Assembly: GCF_012113595.1 (NCBI RefSeq)
Contig: NZ_CP050831.1
Span: 992,001-1,056,000 of the forward strand
Length of the DNA: 64,000 bases
Reading direction: 5' to 3'
DNA from: Bacteroides faecium
Lineage (GTDB): Bacteria; Bacteroidota; Bacteroidia; Bacteroidales; Bacteroidaceae
Part shown: piece by piece, positions 8,471 through 17,413 of the stretch
How the letters are laid out: each line of letters starts with the position of its first letter
Position numbering within the stretch: the first letter of the stretch is position 1
Position numbers and translations under genes: made by a program
The notes under the pieces: model-generated
Told to the model about the DNA's origin: nothing
The model's database searches: none
What the model saw: only the letters and a program-made list of their open reading frames with translations

Positions 8471-9835
8471 TTATTTTACAAAAATTGCATATCCGTTCTC
8501 ATGCAGCGAGATACCGTCTCCTGCTGGAAATTCTCTATATCCCCCATTCAGATAATCCTTGAATTTTCCGGTAGGAAGTTCCTGTGTAAACCGTAATCTT
8601 TTGGGAACCTGAGCAAAATTCAAAAGTACCAATATTTCGTTATCTCCCTTGATACGGGAGTAAGCAAACAGACTTTCGTCATTTGTAGGATATATCTTCA
8701 AAGCTCCCCGATTGGCGCCATCTTCAAGTGCCGGCTGAGTCCGTTTCAACCGGGTTAACTTCTGATACAGGTTAACATAAACCTTATTTGCAGGATTCCA
8801 GTCCACCATCACCGGCTCCGCAAAGTTCATGGATTTACTCATTCCTATTTCCTGACCGTTGTAAATAAGAGGCATATCATAAATAGTAAATGATAGGACA
8901 GCCAATGGCAATACATTATTTCCATAACGGTCGAACTCCGATCCTTCGTAAGCATTCAGGTCATGATTGGTTATATAAACCATACGCCCTTTATTCTTGT
9001 AAGCTGCATCATTAAACAGTTTCTTACACTCGTCAATCAATACAGGTACATCATTTTCAGTGCCGAAGTTTTTCAACGCGGTGGCGAAGTCCCATGCATA
9101 GTCATAATCAAAAACTTCCATGTAGGCCGGATCAGAACCTTCGCTCAACCAGGTCACCTTTTTCACCTTATCCACCTCTTTACGAAGTTCTCTCCAGAAA
9201 TCCAAAGGCACAAAGTCGGCTGCATCAAACCGAAAACCGTCAATATCAAATTCCGTCAGCCAATATTTCATGGCATCCGCCATAGCGACACGCATTTCCG
9301 CATTAGTATGATCCAGTTGAATCACATCCAACCAACCTCCGGGAGCATACGGACGCTCTCCGTCCTTTTCTGCATAATAATCCAAGTGCCCAGCCACCCA
9401 CACATTATCCCAAGCCGTATGATTGGCTACCCAGTCCAACCAGATCTCCATACCCATAACATGAGCAGTATTCACCAAAGACTTAAAATCTTCCGATGTC
9501 CCATAGTCGGGATTAATCGCCTTATAGTCCTTTACTGAGTAAGGACTACCCAATGTCCCTGACCGCTTCTCCTCTCCACGAGGATGAATAGGCATCAGCC
9601 AGAGAATATCTATCCCGAGTTCCTTCAATCGCGGCAGGTCACTTTCAAGCCCTTTGAAATTATGTCCGGAAGAATAGCTGTACACATTTACCTCATATAT
9701 CACCTTATTATGAGCCGTCACAGGTTTTACCTCACTATTAGGGATATCCGTCCACGTATATTCGTCTTCATCATTGCAACTATTCAGAATCAACAATGAA
9801 AATAACAGCAGCGAAAATATTTTTATTGTATTCAT
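8471..9835 (-). CDS. GH13 alpha-amylase family lipoprotein (SusG-like position)
   Basis: A 454-residue lipoprotein (lipobox LILNSC, Cys20) with a complete GH13 core. Region I is DWVANHTAWDN (about 134-144). Region II is GFRFDAA (200-206), with the nucleophile Asp204. Region III is WLSEG, with the acid/base Glu232. Region IV is YITNHD, with Asp292. GH13 enzymes cleave alpha-glucosidic bonds, and a lipidated enzyme downstream of SusE/F-like proteins fits the place of SusG, the surface amylase of the starch system. It is shorter than SusG and lacks an obvious inserted starch-binding module. It follows the SusF-like gene by 28 nt. Activity on an alpha-glucan is likely; the exact product is not known. 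Confidence 0.93.
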   Translation of the reverse strand: MNTIKIFSLLLFSLLILNSCNDEDEYTWTDIPNSEVKPVTAHNKVIYEVNVYSYSSGHNFKGLESDLPRLKELGIDILWLMPIHPRGEEKRSGTLGSPYSVKDYKAINPDYGTSEDFKSLVNTAHVMGMEIWLDWVANHTAWDNVWVAGHLDYYAEKDGERPYAPGGWLDVIQLDHTNAEMRVAMADAMKYWLTEFDIDGFRFDAADFVPLDFWRELRKEVDKVKKVTWLSEGSDPAYMEVFDYDYAWDFATALKNFGTENDVPVLIDECKKLFNDAAYKNKGRMVYITNHDLNAYEGSEFDRYGNNVLPLAVLSFTIYDMPLIYNGQEIGMSKSMNFAEPVMVDWNPANKVYVNLYQKLTRLKRTQPALEDGANRGALKIYPTNDESLFAYSRIKGDNEILVLLNFAQVPKRLRFTQELPTGKFKDYLNGGYREFPAGDGISLHENGYAIFVK

Positions 9836-9863
9836 ACTATCAAATTTTAATAGACCATTATCA

Positions 9864-11426
9864 TTAATCGTTCAGTTTCATCATCACATAGTGACCTGTC
9901 AGTGTATTGAGGATAAACAAAAAGTTTCCCCCTTTATCCCGCACAATATTAACATCTCTGCCCACCGGGTTCAGTTCGCAGACTCCATACGGATTAGACC
10001 ACTGATCTACCGGAACATAATTATTTCCAAACGCATTATTGCCGACGAACTTAACACCATTGTCCGAAGCCTCAACAAAAGGCATATCTATCTTTAACCG
10101 CCAGATATGGGGATTACCGTTCATTTTCGTCATTTGTGCAATGGAGTTCGATGGATTCCAACCACAATACGCTCCGACCACACTCATTGCCTCCCATTCC
10201 GTAGCACCCGATGCATCGTAATCCACAATCGTATAAGTCATTTCCTCCAGATTGATTGTGATTGTCTTATAGCCGGCCGTGGTTATGCAGATTCTCCCTT
10301 CCTGAGTATCAGCATACGTCAGTGTCCCCTCTTCCTTTCGGCAATAAGCCTTATTAGTCCCCAATGATTCCTCAGGTACGAATTTGAAAGAGATATTCCC
10401 GTCAAAATATCCGGTAAATGTGTAAACGTAGTTCCGAACATCACTATTCTCCTTGAACATCATAAAGTCCGTATTCGTAGTATTCCAACTATTCATATCC
10501 CCAACTATATATACGGGATGTATCGGATCTACTTCCACATAGGGAGCAGCAGACAGACTAATACTATTTGAAAGTACCTCCTTCGTCATGCCCCCTTCTT
10601 TATAGTGACTCAGCACCCTGATCTGAAGGTTCATGCTTTCGCCCGGAATTGCCCCTAATTGCCCAATCAGTAAGTTATTGAACTCTCTCGTCAAGATGTT
10701 TACCGAAAGCGAGGAAGTAACAGCCAATGTCTGCGGAGAAGCAAAATTATTATCAGCCTTATCAATCTGCAAAGTATATTCAACAACAGGAGGTATAGGA
10801 ACCGGAGTTCCGGTCCCTTCCAAGTAAAATCCGGTAGCCGTCCAACCGACCGTAAAGAGCTGAGGATTATCTTCTCCTGCAGGTCTTTGAAGCAGATAAT
10901 TATCCTCCGCCAGTTCCGCAATAATACCGGATACAGCCTCGACAGAGGGTTCGGGCACATAAGGAGTGATAGAAATCAGAATCGGTTCCGAATAAACAAC
11001 CATCCCGTTACCCGTTGTCTTTATCCGAATGCCGACAACCTGAGATTCCTCCTTATTTTCGCCCGCCAGATCAGATAGTATCGTACGCAATGTTTCCTCA
11101 TATATATCCATATAAAGCCCTTGCGTGGAAAATATCATCCGGGGATTTTCAAATTCATTTCCTGCCAAGTCCACTTCCACTTCATAAACCACATCTCCTA
11201 CATAGACTGGTGATTCCGACTCCGAAAAATATTTCGTTTTTGTCCAGGTCATTCTGAATAAATAGGGATTCTGTCCCTCTACAAACTTCGGTAACGTATA
11301 GTCTGTACTTTCAAGATCACTAATCACGGACGGTAAGGCGGTAAACCGGCCCTGTTCGTCGTCATTACACGCTGGCAACAAAGCCAGCACGCAAAGCAAA
11401 GTGAGTATAAATTGTATCTTTTTCAT
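9864..11426 (-). CDS. SusF-like surface glycan-binding lipoprotein
   Basis: A 520-residue lipoprotein (lipobox LLPAC, Cys20). It has four modules: two SusE-type Ig-like domains (about 30-155 and 158-295), then two starch-binding-type modules (about 300-405, starting VYIVGDMNSWN, and about 410-518, starting SVVGAYCGWNP). Sus outer-membrane lipoproteins of this type hold the polysaccharide at the surface and have no catalytic role. The second Ig module and both binding modules resemble those of the adjacent SusE-like protein, down to the EESLGT.KAYC and TAGYKTITINL segments. This suggests gene duplication with gain of one extra Ig module. Gene order and lipobox support surface export; the bound glycan is inferred. 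Confidence 0.88.
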   Translation of the reverse strand: MKKIQFILTLLCVLALLPACNDDEQGRFTALPSVISDLESTDYTLPKFVEGQNPYLFRMTWTKTKYFSESESPVYVGDVVYEVEVDLAGNEFENPRMIFSTQGLYMDIYEETLRTILSDLAGENKEESQVVGIRIKTTGNGMVVYSEPILISITPYVPEPSVEAVSGIIAELAEDNYLLQRPAGEDNPQLFTVGWTATGFYLEGTGTPVPIPPVVEYTLQIDKADNNFASPQTLAVTSSLSVNILTREFNNLLIGQLGAIPGESMNLQIRVLSHYKEGGMTKEVLSNSISLSAAPYVEVDPIHPVYIVGDMNSWNTTNTDFMMFKENSDVRNYVYTFTGYFDGNISFKFVPEESLGTNKAYCRKEEGTLTYADTQEGRICITTAGYKTITINLEEMTYTIVDYDASGATEWEAMSVVGAYCGWNPSNSIAQMTKMNGNPHIWRLKIDMPFVEASDNGVKFVGNNAFGNNYVPVDQWSNPYGVCELNPVGRDVNIVRDKGGNFLFILNTLTGHYVMMKLND

Positions 11427-11439
11427 GTTCTCGCAGAAT

Positions 11440-12606
11440 TTATTGTTCTTTTTTCCTAAAAATATAATGTCCTGTCAGGTCATTAAAAATCACCTGATAA
11501 TCTCCCCCTTCGCGCAAAATAATATTCGGATCATATTCATCTCCCATTAAGAAGATTGTTTTCCCGTAGGGAACAGATTCTGGGTCTGTGGCTGCCCAAC
11601 GGCTGTCCCAACTCTTATTGGCACGGAATTTCACTGGGTGTGTATTATTTCCGGTAAGAGCCGGCAAAGTGATCTCCATTTTCCAGAGATGACTATTATC
11701 AACAGAGAAACGCGTCATAAGAGGTTCATTATCCCAACCGCAGAACTCACCAATAAGCCCTATGGACCCCCATACTTTCGCACCGGATATATCATAATCC
11801 TCCACAGTATAAGTCAGTTCCTTGAGATTGATCGTAATAGTCTTGTAACCTGCTGTCGCATTATGGAGCGCACCGCCGTCACTTTCCACATATTCCAGTT
11901 TACCGTCTTCCTTAAAACAGTATGCCTTATATGTTCCCAATGATTCTTCAGGAAGGAATTTATAATAACAGTTCTCCGGCATATATCCGGTATAAGTATA
12001 AACATGATTCTTGCTATCACTATTATTCTTGAACATCACATACATACCGTCTGTATTAGAATTATTCCAGCCGTTCATATCGCCGATAATATAAACAAGC
12101 TGCAACGGGTCTCTATCTTTAAACGGAGTAACAGCAAGCTTCATCGTATTACTCGAAACGACTTCCCGAACCACATTCTGTCCGTAGCTGGTCAAAACCC
12201 TCAATTCAATATCCATTTTCTCACCGGGAATAGCGTCCAGACTCTCTTCCATAAGATTGTTAAGTTCCTTGGTGTAGATATTTGCTACCAGCGAAGAAGT
12301 GGTTGCCAACGTCTGAGGCGATTCAAAATTATTGCCTGCCTTGTCTACTTGCAAAGTGTATTCCACAGGAGCTATCGGCATGGGTGTTGAACTGCCGTCC
12401 AGATAAAACAAAGTTTCCGTCCAGGTCACTGTAAACAAAAGAGGATCTTCGTCTTCCGGATTCTGCAGTACATAATTATCGAACGGAAAATCATCGAGAG
12501 CACTGGGCACTACCCGGGTCAATGCAGGTTCCGTATCCTTATCACTGCAAGCTGCCATACCAAGCAAGCATAGAATGCCAATAATATATTTCTTATATGT
12601 TTTCAT
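11440..12606 (-). CDS. SusE-like surface glycan-binding lipoprotein
   Basis: A 388-residue lipoprotein (lipobox LGMAAC, Cys20 from the chosen start). One SusE-type Ig-like domain (about 25-165) is followed by two starch-binding-type modules beginning VYIIGDMNGWN and SIGLIGEFCGWD. An in-frame ATG 12 nt upstream (12618) nearly abuts the SusD stop codon. I prefer 12606 because it gives a standard lipoprotein signal (MKTYKKYII) and has an AAAGAA purine stretch before it. The protein is expected on the cell surface next to SusC/SusD, binding an alpha-glucan-like polymer. The SusF-like gene follows after 13 nt. Confidence 0.88.
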   Translation of the reverse strand: MKTYKKYIIGILCLLGMAACSDKDTEPALTRVVPSALDDFPFDNYVLQNPEDEDPLLFTVTWTETLFYLDGSSTPMPIAPVEYTLQVDKAGNNFESPQTLATTSSLVANIYTKELNNLMEESLDAIPGEKMDIELRVLTSYGQNVVREVVSSNTMKLAVTPFKDRDPLQLVYIIGDMNGWNNSNTDGMYVMFKNNSDSKNHVYTYTGYMPENCYYKFLPEESLGTYKAYCFKEDGKLEYVESDGGALHNATAGYKTITINLKELTYTVEDYDISGAKVWGSIGLIGEFCGWDNEPLMTRFSVDNSHLWKMEITLPALTGNNTHPVKFRANKSWDSRWAATDPESVPYGKTIFLMGDEYDPNIILREGGDYQVIFNDLTGHYIFRKKEQ

Positions 12607-12619
12607 ACGTTCTTTCATT

Positions 12620-14191
12620 TTAATAACCGGTATTTTGTTTCAAATCAGGATTGGAAGTCAGTTCTGTCGCAGGAAGCGGATAAAGATTATATTTGCTGTC
12701 AATATTCGCCACGCCACTGAACACACCGTTCTTCCAGGGCCATTTATAATTCTTCGTAAACTTGCCAAAACGAATCAGGTCGATACGCCGGTGTCCCTCC
12801 CAATACAATTCGCGCGAACGTTCCTCTAGTATGAAGTCCAACGTCAGTTCCACACTTGAGACAGGAGATATTCCCGCCCGCTCACGTAGTTCCTTGAGAT
12901 AAAGCAAAGCCTGTTCTTTCGATCCTCCTTGTCCTCCACGGAGCACAGCTTCAGCATACATCAGATAGGCGTCGGCTAATCGGAAGAACGGGAAATCCGT
13001 ATCAGCATGAGCACTGTTCGATCCCGGAGTACCGTCACTTTTCAGATTTGAATACTTAATCACCGACCAGCCTTTGGTGAAATCATACCAGACAGAACTT
13101 TCCAATGTACGGTCTTGTTTCCAGAACATAGCACGCTTGTCACCTTCTTCAAACAGAGTAGACAATGTCTCTTTCGCCCTGATATTCGACCATGCCTGAG
13201 AGAAACCCAAAGTAGTCTGAGGATTCATATCCGATTTACAAGCAGCCGCAATCAAATAAGTAGTACCTCCGAAAGTAGTCGCCCTGCGACCGTCATAGAC
13301 CAACGGGAAAATGATCTCCGGTGATTTCTCATTATCTGCACAGAACATATTCTTATAAACCGGATCAATAGTGAATCCTGCTCCCAGTACCTTCTTCAGA
13401 TAAGTCAGGCAGTCATCATACCGTTTTTCTCCGATATACACTTCCGCATTCAGATACATCTTAGCCAACAACATCCATACAGTCGGATCATTTACCATTC
13501 CATAATGCTCTTTATCAGCCGGGGGCAACTTTCCTTCCACATTCTTCAACTCAGTTTCTATCCAGGAAAAGAAAAAGACACGGTCTCTCTGATCCAACTT
13601 TCTGGAACCGACAGGCACATTCTCATCGATAAAGGGAATATTGGCATAAAGATCCATTAGGAAATAATAACTCATGGCACGCAATACTCTGGTTTCCGCC
13701 CTAAACCCCTCAATCTTTGCCCTTAACTCATCGTCCACACCACGATTTTCCAGTTTCTCATCGGTTGTTTCACGCAGATACTCGTTGGCATAAGCCACGT
13801 TCATATAGATACGGGTATAATTCAACGCCACGAAATTATTATTAGAGTTCCATTGACAGAACTGCAATCCTCGCATGGTCTCATTATCTTCGGCACAGAT
13901 CACTTCATCGGTCCCCAATTGCTGAAGATTCCAGTAAGAACGTAGAAACGTAGCTTCCCCCTGGTCGGACGCTGAAATATCAGGAAGCCCGAAGGGACCT
14001 TCATTTCCGGATAGAGTCAAGCCGGCATATATTTTTGCAAGGAACTGTTCATAAGCATTCGGATCTTCCCAAGCCTTTTCGGGAAGCAGTTTATCATCTG
14101 TCAGAGGCACAGTATCCAAATCTCCCAGACAGGAAGAAAAGAACATGGGTAAACAGACGGACAATAATAGTAAATTATATAATTTCTTCAT
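12620..14191 (-). CDS. SusD-like (RagB/SusD) glycan-binding lipoprotein
   Basis: A 523-residue lipoprotein (lipobox FFSSC, Cys21) with the SusD fold. The N-terminal TPR-like scaffold includes LYANIPFIDENVP and VWMLLAKMYLNAEVY. The C-terminal part has FPFFRLADAYLMYAEAVLRGG, LRERAGI, EERSRELYWEGHRRIDLIRFGKF and the terminal YPLPATELTSNPDLKQNTGY, all standard family features. SusD proteins cap the SusC barrel and capture the oligosaccharide for import. The gene follows SusC after 12 nt. Family firm; ligand inferred from context. Confidence 0.96.
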   Translation of the reverse strand: MKKLYNLLLLSVCLPMFFSSCLGDLDTVPLTDDKLLPEKAWEDPNAYEQFLAKIYAGLTLSGNEGPFGLPDISASDQGEATFLRSYWNLQQLGTDEVICAEDNETMRGLQFCQWNSNNNFVALNYTRIYMNVAYANEYLRETTDEKLENRGVDDELRAKIEGFRAETRVLRAMSYYFLMDLYANIPFIDENVPVGSRKLDQRDRVFFFSWIETELKNVEGKLPPADKEHYGMVNDPTVWMLLAKMYLNAEVYIGEKRYDDCLTYLKKVLGAGFTIDPVYKNMFCADNEKSPEIIFPLVYDGRRATTFGGTTYLIAAACKSDMNPQTTLGFSQAWSNIRAKETLSTLFEEGDKRAMFWKQDRTLESSVWYDFTKGWSVIKYSNLKSDGTPGSNSAHADTDFPFFRLADAYLMYAEAVLRGGQGGSKEQALLYLKELRERAGISPVSSVELTLDFILEERSRELYWEGHRRIDLIRFGKFTKNYKWPWKNGVFSGVANIDSKYNLYPLPATELTSNPDLKQNTGY

Positions 14192-14203
14192 GGTTCTATG
14201 GAT

Positions 14204-17191
14204 TTAAAAGTTAAGATTCACACCTAGCAAGAAAGTCATCGGGCGAGGATATAAAGTCCCGTCATAGCCTCCGAACACTTCAGGGTCAACACCCTTGTAT
14301 TTCGTAAAGACAAACGGATTCTGTACACTTCCGTAAATTCGCCCGTTGAAAGGTATCCGTTTGGAGTTCTTGAACGACCACCCCAATACGATATTGTCAA
14401 TACGGAAAAAAGAAGCATTCTGTACGTAATAGTCGGAAAGCGGCTGTGCTATCTGGAAATTCGTGTCAAAAGCGCTTTTCACACGGTTGGACAATGATTC
14501 GCTTGCATAAATGGTGGTAGGGCTTAATCCGGCGTGATTGGCCGCAATGGCATTATAATTATAAGTACCGAAGCTTCCATGTCCTGCAACCGACAAATCC
14601 CAGGCTTTCCAGTTCAAGCGGGTGTTTAGTCCAAGAGTGACATCAGGAGAAGATTTCTTATACGGTCGCAAATCCTGCTCGTTAATTTGGCCGTCATTGT
14701 TCCGGTCCTTATAAAGCCCCTCTATCGGTTTACCGTTTTCATCGTAAATCTGTTCGTAAACATAGTACATATTAGCCGCATGTCCTACCATGTGCACGGT
14801 CATACCATTAACACTTTTCGTATCTTTATCATCTCCGACACTCAGTTTGGTAATCTTGTTCTTATTGTAGGCGAAATTGGTACCTATTTCCCAGGTAAAG
14901 TTCCGGTTAACAACAGGACGTCCGTTAATAGCGAACTCAAATCCTGTATTTTCAAGATTACCGATATTCGCTGCCACATACTCCTTGAAGTTTGTTCCGG
15001 CAGTTGTCTTGGTCTCCGCGTTAATCAAATCTTTCGTTTTACGGTGATAAAAGTCAATAGAACCGTCGATCCGGTTATTAAACAAACTGTAATCCAACCC
15101 CACATTATAAGTAATGGTAGATTCCCATTTCAGATCAGGATTAAATGCTTCGGGACGCAGAAGCGATACCCAAATAGGTACTCCGTTGTTGTATCCACGC
15201 AGATAATTAGCCTGATCGCCCACTGTATGCAGATAAGTAGCCATATAAGGATAATCCCCCTGGTTAATATCCTGTTGCCCGGTCACCCCCCAGCCTAAAC
15301 GTAACTTCAGGTTATTGACAAAGCCGAGTTGTTTAATAAAGTCTTCTTCGGACATCCTCCATGCCAGGGCGACAGAAGGGAACAACGCCCAACGATTGTC
15401 TTTATGGAAACGGGAAGAACCATCATTACGCAAAGTAAAAGTCAACAAATAGCGGTCTTTCACATTATAGTTCATACGCCCGAAGAAAGATACGATATAA
15501 TGCTCGGTTTCATAATTGCTCTGGGTTACAAGCACAGGGTCACCGTATGCATCAAATTTCGTGATGCGATGTCCTACACTATCACCAGCACGCCAATAGT
15601 GTTGCCAGGAATATCCCCCCATTAGGTCGAAGTTGCTATCCAGAAAATTAAAATCCTTCGCATATTGAGCATAGAAGTCAAACGATGAATTACGTATCTT
15701 CTGGTTCCAGCTCGAATCATAGCCGCCGTACATATAATCCGACGGAGCAAATTCAGAGATATACTTGATACCTTCTCCTTTCGAGTAATCTATGCCGACA
15801 TTCATATTCAGTCGCAGTTCAGGAAAGAAATGCAGTTTATAGTCAAGTTGCGCATTCCCGATAAAGTTGCGTACCTTCGATTCATCGTGAGTCATATCTA
15901 ACATAGACACCGGATTTTTCGTGGCTACCTGGATAACATTATCATCATCCCCCGTCCATGTAAAATAGCCCCCATAAGGACTATCCTTATCATAAACAGA
16001 CTGTGAAGGGTCCATAACGATTGCGGCCCCGATTGCCCCCCAATCGGCAAAGCGATTCTTGACATACATACCACGGCCATTCAGATTGATCTTCAGATGA
16101 TCGTCAAACAGAGAAGGAATAACAGAAAAACTTCCCGTATACCGTTCTGTCTTGGAAGTTTTCAGGATACCGTCAATATTGGTATATCCAAAAGAGACAC
16201 GATAAGGCATTACTTTTGCCGCGGTTCCATATACACTCAGGTTATGTTCCGTATTCAAAGTAGTACGGAATATCTCATCCTGCCAATCCGTATTAACCAG
16301 TCCCTGCTTCTTTGCCATCTGTTCATAGATACTCAGGTCGGAATAGTTCTCTTTCAGGAACACCCGGAACTCGTCTCCTGTCATCACGTCTATCTTTTTC
16401 TTAGGTGTACCTATTGATACGTTTCCGTCATAAGTAATCTTCACCTTGCCTTCTGTTCCCTTCTTGGTAGTAATCAAGATTACTCCGTTGGAGGCACGCG
16501 AACCATAAATAGCAGTAGCAGAAGCATCTTTCAGAATAGTGAAAGATTCAATATCCGTCGGATTAATTGTGCTCAGAATATTTCCGGCACCATTCAACCC
16601 CTGATTGTCAATAAACACCCCGTCTACCACAATTAACGGATCGTTACTGGCTGTAAGAGAAGAGCCTCCTCTGATTCGTATATATGAGGCTCCGTTAGGA
16701 GAACCTCCCTCACTGGTGATAGCCACACCGGCCACTTTACCGACCAGCAAATCTTGCGTATTAGGGGCAAAACCTCTGATCTTGTCATCCGCTTTCAGGC
16801 TTGTCAAAGCTCCCGTAGCGTCTCCTTTACGCACCTGTCCGTAACCGATGACTACCACCTCATCCAGCAGTTTGTTATCCTCTATCAAAGTAACAACCAT
16901 ATCCGCCTGTCCCTTATAGGTAACCTCCTTAGTAATATAAGTGACGTAGGAAAATACAATGGTAGCACCGGACTTCACTTTGGACAAGATAAAGCGCCCG
17001 TTCGTATCCGTTACCACTCCATTAGTAGTGCCCTTTACAGACACATTCGCTCCGATGATAGGCACACCGGCCTCATCTTTTACAAGTCCTTTGATCGTGC
17101 TCTGTTGGGCAAACGCCTGCGAAGAGAAGAGTACGAAAAGCACCAGCACAAAAAATTGTGTGATTCGTTTGATTTTTAACTGCTTTTCCAT
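14204..17191 (-). CDS. SusC-like TonB-dependent oligosaccharide transporter
   Basis: A 995-residue outer-membrane protein. It has a signal peptide (residues 1-29), a carboxypeptidase-D regulatory-like domain (about 33-105), the SusC hallmark EVVVIGYGQVRKGDATGA (about 111-128), a TonB plug to about residue 245, and a 22-stranded barrel ending LGVNLNF. SusC proteins import oligosaccharides with energy from TonB. An in-frame ATG exists at 17242, but it lies inside the likely -7 promoter box and would add an odd extension; MEKQLKIKR at 17191 gives a normal signal peptide. It heads the PUL 1 operon. Confidence 0.96.
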   Translation of the reverse strand: MEKQLKIKRITQFFVLVLFVLFSSQAFAQQSTIKGLVKDEAGVPIIGANVSVKGTTNGVVTDTNGRFILSKVKSGATIVFSYVTYITKEVTYKGQADMVVTLIEDNKLLDEVVVIGYGQVRKGDATGALTSLKADDKIRGFAPNTQDLLVGKVAGVAITSEGGSPNGASYIRIRGGSSLTASNDPLIVVDGVFIDNQGLNGAGNILSTINPTDIESFTILKDASATAIYGSRASNGVILITTKKGTEGKVKITYDGNVSIGTPKKKIDVMTGDEFRVFLKENYSDLSIYEQMAKKQGLVNTDWQDEIFRTTLNTEHNLSVYGTAAKVMPYRVSFGYTNIDGILKTSKTERYTGSFSVIPSLFDDHLKINLNGRGMYVKNRFADWGAIGAAIVMDPSQSVYDKDSPYGGYFTWTGDDDNVIQVATKNPVSMLDMTHDESKVRNFIGNAQLDYKLHFFPELRLNMNVGIDYSKGEGIKYISEFAPSDYMYGGYDSSWNQKIRNSSFDFYAQYAKDFNFLDSNFDLMGGYSWQHYWRAGDSVGHRITKFDAYGDPVLVTQSNYETEHYIVSFFGRMNYNVKDRYLLTFTLRNDGSSRFHKDNRWALFPSVALAWRMSEEDFIKQLGFVNNLKLRLGWGVTGQQDINQGDYPYMATYLHTVGDQANYLRGYNNGVPIWVSLLRPEAFNPDLKWESTITYNVGLDYSLFNNRIDGSIDFYHRKTKDLINAETKTTAGTNFKEYVAANIGNLENTGFEFAINGRPVVNRNFTWEIGTNFAYNKNKITKLSVGDDKDTKSVNGMTVHMVGHAANMYYVYEQIYDENGKPIEGLYKDRNNDGQINEQDLRPYKKSSPDVTLGLNTRLNWKAWDLSVAGHGSFGTYNYNAIAANHAGLSPTTIYASESLSNRVKSAFDTNFQIAQPLSDYYVQNASFFRIDNIVLGWSFKNSKRIPFNGRIYGSVQNPFVFTKYKGVDPEVFGGYDGTLYPRPMTFLLGVNLNF

Positions 17192-17239
17192 AAATATTAG
17201 TAATGTTGAACAAATTAGTTTTACCGAGATTCTCTGAAG

Positions 17240-17269
17240 CAAAACTAAGAAGATATTGGAGAAAACAAA
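17240..17269 (-). promoter_or_regulatory. Promoter of the PUL 1 SusC operon
   Basis: On the minus strand TAGTTTTG (17240-17247) matches the -7 consensus and TTTG (17266-17269) matches the -33 box, with 18 nt between them. It lies about 50 nt upstream of the chosen SusC start and between the SusR-like gene and SusC, where a SusR-controlled promoter is expected. Confidence 0.65.
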
Positions 17270-17413
17270 TACTCAAGTAAGTGCGAGGTAAAAATTAACA
17301 GTTCACCCTTCCATATATACCACTAATAATCAACCAATTATACAACAGTTCCGCATTTCTCAATGTAAATTGATTTTTTCTCGGAGAGAGATTTCTTACC
17401 CTCTGAATAAATT

